A DNA stretch of 10,852 bases from Spirogloea muscicola. Lineage: Eukaryota > Streptophyta > Zygnematophyceae > Spirogloeales > Spirogloeaceae. The notes beneath the pieces were generated by a model, which searched no databases, was not told the origin of the DNA, and saw only the letters and a program-made list of their open reading frames with translations. A program made the translations under genes and the position numbers. Shown in pieces: positions 7,601 to 10,852 of this stretch. The DNA is taken from positions 7,229 to 18,080 of the forward strand of contig WELB01000152.1 of NCBI GenBank assembly GCA_009602725.1. Reading direction: 5' to 3'. The first letter of the stretch is position 1, and every line of letters starts with the position of its first letter.

Positions 7601-9687
7601 AACCATGTACGAGTATGAGTAACCTGCATTGCTGTCCTCTTCTCTCACTGCTCCACCTTTTCCCATTGATTTCATATCCTCAGCTGGGAGAGAGCATCAG
7701 GAGCACCATTGCTAAGTGCAAGCAGATCCAGAAGAGGGCCAGCAGTAGCTCAAATGGAGGTAATCGTGGGAGCGGCGCCGAGCAAGCAGGGCCCAGTTAC
7801 CCCTTGGAGGACCTGATTGAGGCGGCCTTGGACTACGACACTGAGATCGTTGTCAGCGAGGCGTCACGGGCGTTCGACTCGTGGTATATTGCGATCACTG
7901 TGCTGCGACCAACCATGTTGTATACTGCTGATTGACTGCTCCTTTGATGCTCCATTCCTCGATTCATGATAGCCACTCTCCTCTGAGACCCCCAATATGA
8001 AGCTTCAATAGAAAGCTTCAAATCATAAATTGTAATTATCTAGTTATGACTAAGTACTTGACTGGCCAATGTCGATGCTTAGAGCAGCAGCTTGACCTTG
8101 CAAAATGCTTAGGATGTGGAGTTGCGTCCTTTGGCCAACTTAACCCTCTCTGCGCTTAGGACCATGGCACATCTACTGGAGCTCGTCAAGGCCAGGGGGC
8201 CGCAGGAGAGGAACCTATTGGAGAAGGGCAGGGAGGGCCTCGGTGGCGCGAGCATCTTGGAGTTCTACCGTTTGCAGTACGCCCAGGAGCTCGCCTCGCA
8301 CGACTCCACATGGCAGGTCAGCTACTATGTCACTGTGGGCACTGTGCGACAAACTGTAGCCAAGGACCCCTAGGCTTGCACACAAAATATGTTGCATTAA
8401 TCAAACGTTTTGCTTACTCAAGACCTTGTATGCTGAGGCTTGAGTGAACTGATTTTGCAGCTGGCACCCGTGTACCTAGCAACCTGCCCAAAGCAGGGCT
8501 TCAGGCAGCTGGAGACACTGCTTCTTCGCCGGTGCGGCAACGACAATGACTATCGCATTGTCCTCAAGGTTCTTGGAGTGTGCGAGGCTTACGGCATGAG
8601 CTCAACGGCAAAGCAGGCCTGCCAGATTGCCGGAGCTTGTGCTTGGACGCAGGGCAGGCGGGCAGAGGGACTCGCTTGGCTGCAACGAGCCAAGGACGGG
8701 CCCAGGTATGATCAATCAAAGCCATGTAGGGAAACGAGACTTCTAGAGCGAGCACCTGATACAAAGATTTGTGAGGGTCTTAATGAAGGATCTCTGCCAT
8801 TGCATTCTGTCACCGCAATGTTGTCTTGCGTCTGTGATCAGTTGCTTTGTCCATGTTCTTGCAAGGTTCATAATGCACCAGCTTATCTCTGTTAGACTGC
8901 CAGCAGCTAGATGCGCATGTCATGGCTCCCAAGGTGGGCTTTATGTCTGCTGCGCAGGTTAAGCTCAATCGCCACGCAACTCCTGCAGGAGCTGCTCAGC
9001 GATGATGCAATGTTAGAGAGGATTGGTTCCCTCTTGGATGGCTTCCAGGAGGCTGATGGCGACCAGGTCAGCCCTCTTGGGATGGTCAAGGAGTACGTCG
9101 AGCTGCAGCGAGCGCGCAGGGCCATCACGGCGGCGCTCCCCGAAGTAGGCGGCAGCGGCAGCAGCGAGACGCTCGCAGCTGCTGGCAGGCAGGCAGCACG
9201 CAGCCTCGCAGCGCTGGTTTGCGCAGCGAAGAGCGGCACCCTCCCTGCCCTTGTGGAGCCCATCCTTGCAAGCGCGGTCAGTAACTCCAGGTGGTTCATA
9301 TCAAGTCTAAGCTGACTCAACAGCACTTATTTGTACCAAGTAAGAAGGACATTGGATAGAAGGACTCGGGGTCTAGAGTTGCTGATTGCAACCTAGGATG
9401 TAAGAGGCAGGGCCCCGGTGGAGGTCCTCAGAAGGAGAACGCTTCTATCTGATGTGCAGCTGGAGGTGCTGGAGTGGCCAGGCGAGGTCCTCCTTGGCGC
9501 CGCCGACACACGCTCCCTCCAGGACCTCCTGCACGACCACTCCCTCTCTAAGCAGGTGGACGCAGTCATCGACCGCTTCCAGCGAGGCCTCCCGGCGGAC
9601 ATCGCGGCAGTGGAGCAGAAGCCACCACTGCAGTACGTCCGGCTCGCAGTTGCCCAGAACCTCGGCCGGGCCATGCTCGTGGAGTAA
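4607..9687 (+). CDS. NUP85: Nucleoporin Nup85 (Y-complex subunit), about 14 exons
   Basis: Structural subunit of the Y-shaped Nup107-160 complex, which forms the outer rings of the nuclear pore. Modelled exons: 4607-4784, 4915-5114, 5235-5303, 5554-5661, 5973-6056, 6217-6288, 6533-6589, 6744-6860, 7144-7350, 7684-7883, 8160-8316, 8461-8705, 8958-9276, 9397-9687. All joins keep frame and give about 767 residues; plant and animal Nup85 have about 650-720. The helical body resembles land-plant Nup85: GENGLVEAVAVLISLMPRLR (from 257), WLELLLARLLHL (exon 9), FDSWTMAHLLELV across the exon 10/11 join, YRLQYAQELASHDSTWQ then LAPVYLATCPKQG (from 484), GLAWLQRAKD, and a C-terminal VRLAVAQNLGRAMLVE. ATG 4607 has a good context (GCCATGG) and an in-frame TGA at 4577. 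Exon 2 adds an acidic segment with seven glycines (about 92-98). The ends of introns 1 and 2 are uncertain; exon 2 may stop at 5081, and exon 8 could end at 6854. Identity is strong; the first 126 residues are the weakest part. Confidence 0.93.
5211..5226. repeat. Perfect 7-bp inverted repeat in NUP85 intron 2
   Basis: GTCTGGC, a two-base spacer TT, then GCCAGAC. It ends eight bases before the modelled acceptor at 5233-5234. The two-base spacer means the tip would have to open to form a loop. Confidence 0.75.
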
Positions 9688-9991
9688 GCCACTGCAGTGG
9701 ACTGTGAGCTTGTCGTTGTTGAAGGCATGCCGATATCCGCCATGCTCAAACTGGGAGACTGCGAGAGCGAGCAGTCTGCATCCTTCTGGGGCTTGCAAGA
9801 GGCTGCTGGTCATGGCACAGGTTTATTTGAACTCAACTGGTGAAACGACTAGCTATACTCTAGTCCCACTGGCACCAAATGACTCTCCAACGGCGCCCTC
9901 TTGACGCACACAGAAAGTGCAGTGCGGCCGACTCTGCTGCTCACGACTGCAGAGAGCGTGGTCTTGTTCCGTACGGTTCAGGACGTTTCAA

Positions 9992-10015
9992 CCTCGTAGG
10001 TCACAACCTATGAGG
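9992..10015. repeat. 10-bp inverted repeat with one G-T pair
   Basis: Arms CCTCGTAGGT (9992-10001) and ACCTATGAGG (10006-10015) pair fully if one G-T wobble is allowed, around a four-base loop, CACA. It lies about 300 bases after the NUP85 stop. Confidence 0.85.
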
Positions 10016-10179
10016 GTGCATCGTAGCAGGACGCTTGCCCGACAGGAGCCGCTCCAGTGAGCGTGTGTGTTAGCTGAGGCATTAAGCGAGGAAATGGGTG
10101 TTACTCAGGAAGAGCAGAGACCCTGGTGCCATGTCTGGGCTTGCTCGCAGTGGCGTGTCCACCTAACGGGCTCAATATA

Positions 10180-10191
10180 TGACGTCACGTG
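10180..10191. promoter_or_regulatory. Overlapping TGACGTCA and CACGTG motifs
   Basis: The palindrome TGACGTCA (10180-10187) overlaps a G-box, CACGTG (10186-10191). Both are known core sites for plant and algal bZIP (and, for CACGTG, bHLH) factors. An AT-rich CAATATAT precedes it. No gene downstream in the window was identified, so regulatory use is only a possibility. Confidence 0.3.
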
Positions 10192-10478
10192 TGTGCAAAG
10201 GCTGTTGACCCGGGTTGCAGCTTGTCAAGGGTTCAGAGGAGCTGTGGATTGACACAAACAGAAGAAGAATCGGGGGTTGGATCACGCCTTGCAGGGCCCG
10301 GGGCAACAACTGCAGGCAAGCCCGCTACTGAGCACAGGCCATCGTCCCTCTTTGCTTATCTGAGCTGGCCAGTCAGCCATCGCCGAGCACATGAGCTGCT
10401 TCTGTCACCAAGGAAAGGTGCACGGGCTGTGGGTCCGAGGGCCAACCCTGGACTCGGCACCTGTGAAGCCGTTCTCAA

Positions 10479-10550
10479 GGCCAGAGGGGTTCGGAGGCGA
10501 AGCAAATCTCTGGCCAGAGGGTTTCGGAGGCGATGCAAATTTTCTGGCCA
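10479..10550. repeat. 33-base imperfect tandem repeat, just over two copies
   Basis: The unit begins GGCCAGAGGGG-TTCGGAGGCG and ends AAATYT(T)CT. Copies lie at 10479-10511 and 10512-10545, with a third start (GGCCA) at 10546-10550. On the minus strand it translates as an 11-residue repeat containing FASPPKPSG and FASPPNPSG. Confidence 0.85.
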
Positions 10551-10852
10551 AGCATTTCTGATTCTGCAGCCGACCAAGGAGAGAGGTGGGGACGAGCGTG
10601 TGGAGAGGGAAATGCGTGTATATTAAGAGATGGGGAGGCCATGTGTGGCCAAGTACAAAGGCAAGCATGTTGGACAAATGTACGTCACCTGCTGCTAAGC
10701 TGACCCGCTCAGTAACCACGAGTCAGCACATAGAGGTCGCTAGCTGACGCTCGAATACCGGACGGCAATTGACTAGCTCTTGTGCCAGCAGCTAAGGCTC
10801 GACCAGCTTTCTGATGCAGAGCATACGCCTGAGCTCGTTGCAGACAGGTTGA

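Larger units (their letters stand above)
9688..10852. other. Downstream flank of NUP85 without a supported gene
   Basis: The first part is the 3' untranslated region of NUP85, though no clear polyadenylation signal stands out. The longest frame (10189-10626, plus) is Arg- and Ser-rich, starts at GTG and partly translates a tandem repeat, so I do not call it. The stretch contains a post-stop open frame (to 9843), a hairpin (9992-10015), an ACGT motif (10180-10191) and a 33-base tandem repeat (10479-10550). Confidence 0.55.

Noticed and set aside
8907-9326. Minus-strand 139-codon frame
   Set aside because: Antisense of NUP85 exon 13; GC-rich coding exons commonly leave the opposite strand open.
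9393-9813. Two minus-strand frames and a shifted plus-strand frame over the NUP85 last exon
   Set aside because: Shadows of the real exon, which matches the Nup85 C-terminus in its own frame.
10189-10626. Plus-strand 145-codon frame
   Set aside because: Starts at GTG, is low in complexity, partly encodes the 33-base tandem repeat, and shows no family motif.
1-10852. CRISPR arrays, tRNA or rRNA genes, phage or defence genes
   Set aside because: No regularly spaced repeats, cloverleaf-like segments or such proteins were seen; the gene structure is eukaryotic.

Overview
The window looks like nuclear DNA from a green alga, most likely a chlorophyte of the trebouxiophyte kind. The evidence is a plant-type Nup85 gene split into about 14 short GC-rich exons by GT-AG introns of roughly 120-330 bases, no bacterial-style operons or ribosome binding sites, and a long (GA)n microsatellite. 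The lineage is an inference from gene content and structure. No tRNA, rRNA, CRISPR array or complete transposon was found.

Layout. 1-1423 is mostly non-coding and holds a small family of stem-loop repeats (138-403) and a weak possible exon ending at 1377. 1424-2731 on the minus strand is a four-exon gene for a 197-residue, highly charged protein with a conserved-looking acidic DSDAPEEVT motif, tentatively a U3 snoRNA-associated (Utp16/Bud21-like) protein; its four exons were joined by matching splice sites and phases. 2732-3796 is a long non-coding stretch upstream of that gene, with a purine-rich zone, a (GA)n tract at 3318-3400 and several short repeats. 3797-3926 is a probable last exon of an unrecognised plus-strand gene. 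3927-4606 is the leader and likely promoter region of the next gene.

4607-9687 on the plus strand is the main gene, a complete nucleoporin Nup85, a scaffold subunit of the Y-shaped (Nup107-160) complex of the nuclear pore. It was reconstructed exon by exon from reading frame, splice signals and phase continuity, giving about 767 residues. Only the first two introns have uncertain boundaries. 9688-10852 has no convincing gene; it contains a post-stop open frame, a hairpin, an ACGT-type motif and a 33-base tandem repeat.

The two identified genes have unrelated housekeeping roles (nuclear pore scaffold; probable nucleolar ribosome assembly) and nothing suggests they act as one system. I did not find a new defence or mobile system. 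The best leads are the unusual +3 C splice donors of Nup85, the stop codon of Nup85 lying inside a splice-donor-like sequence followed by 51 open codons, the stem-loop repeat family at the left end, and the unknown exon at 3797-3926.
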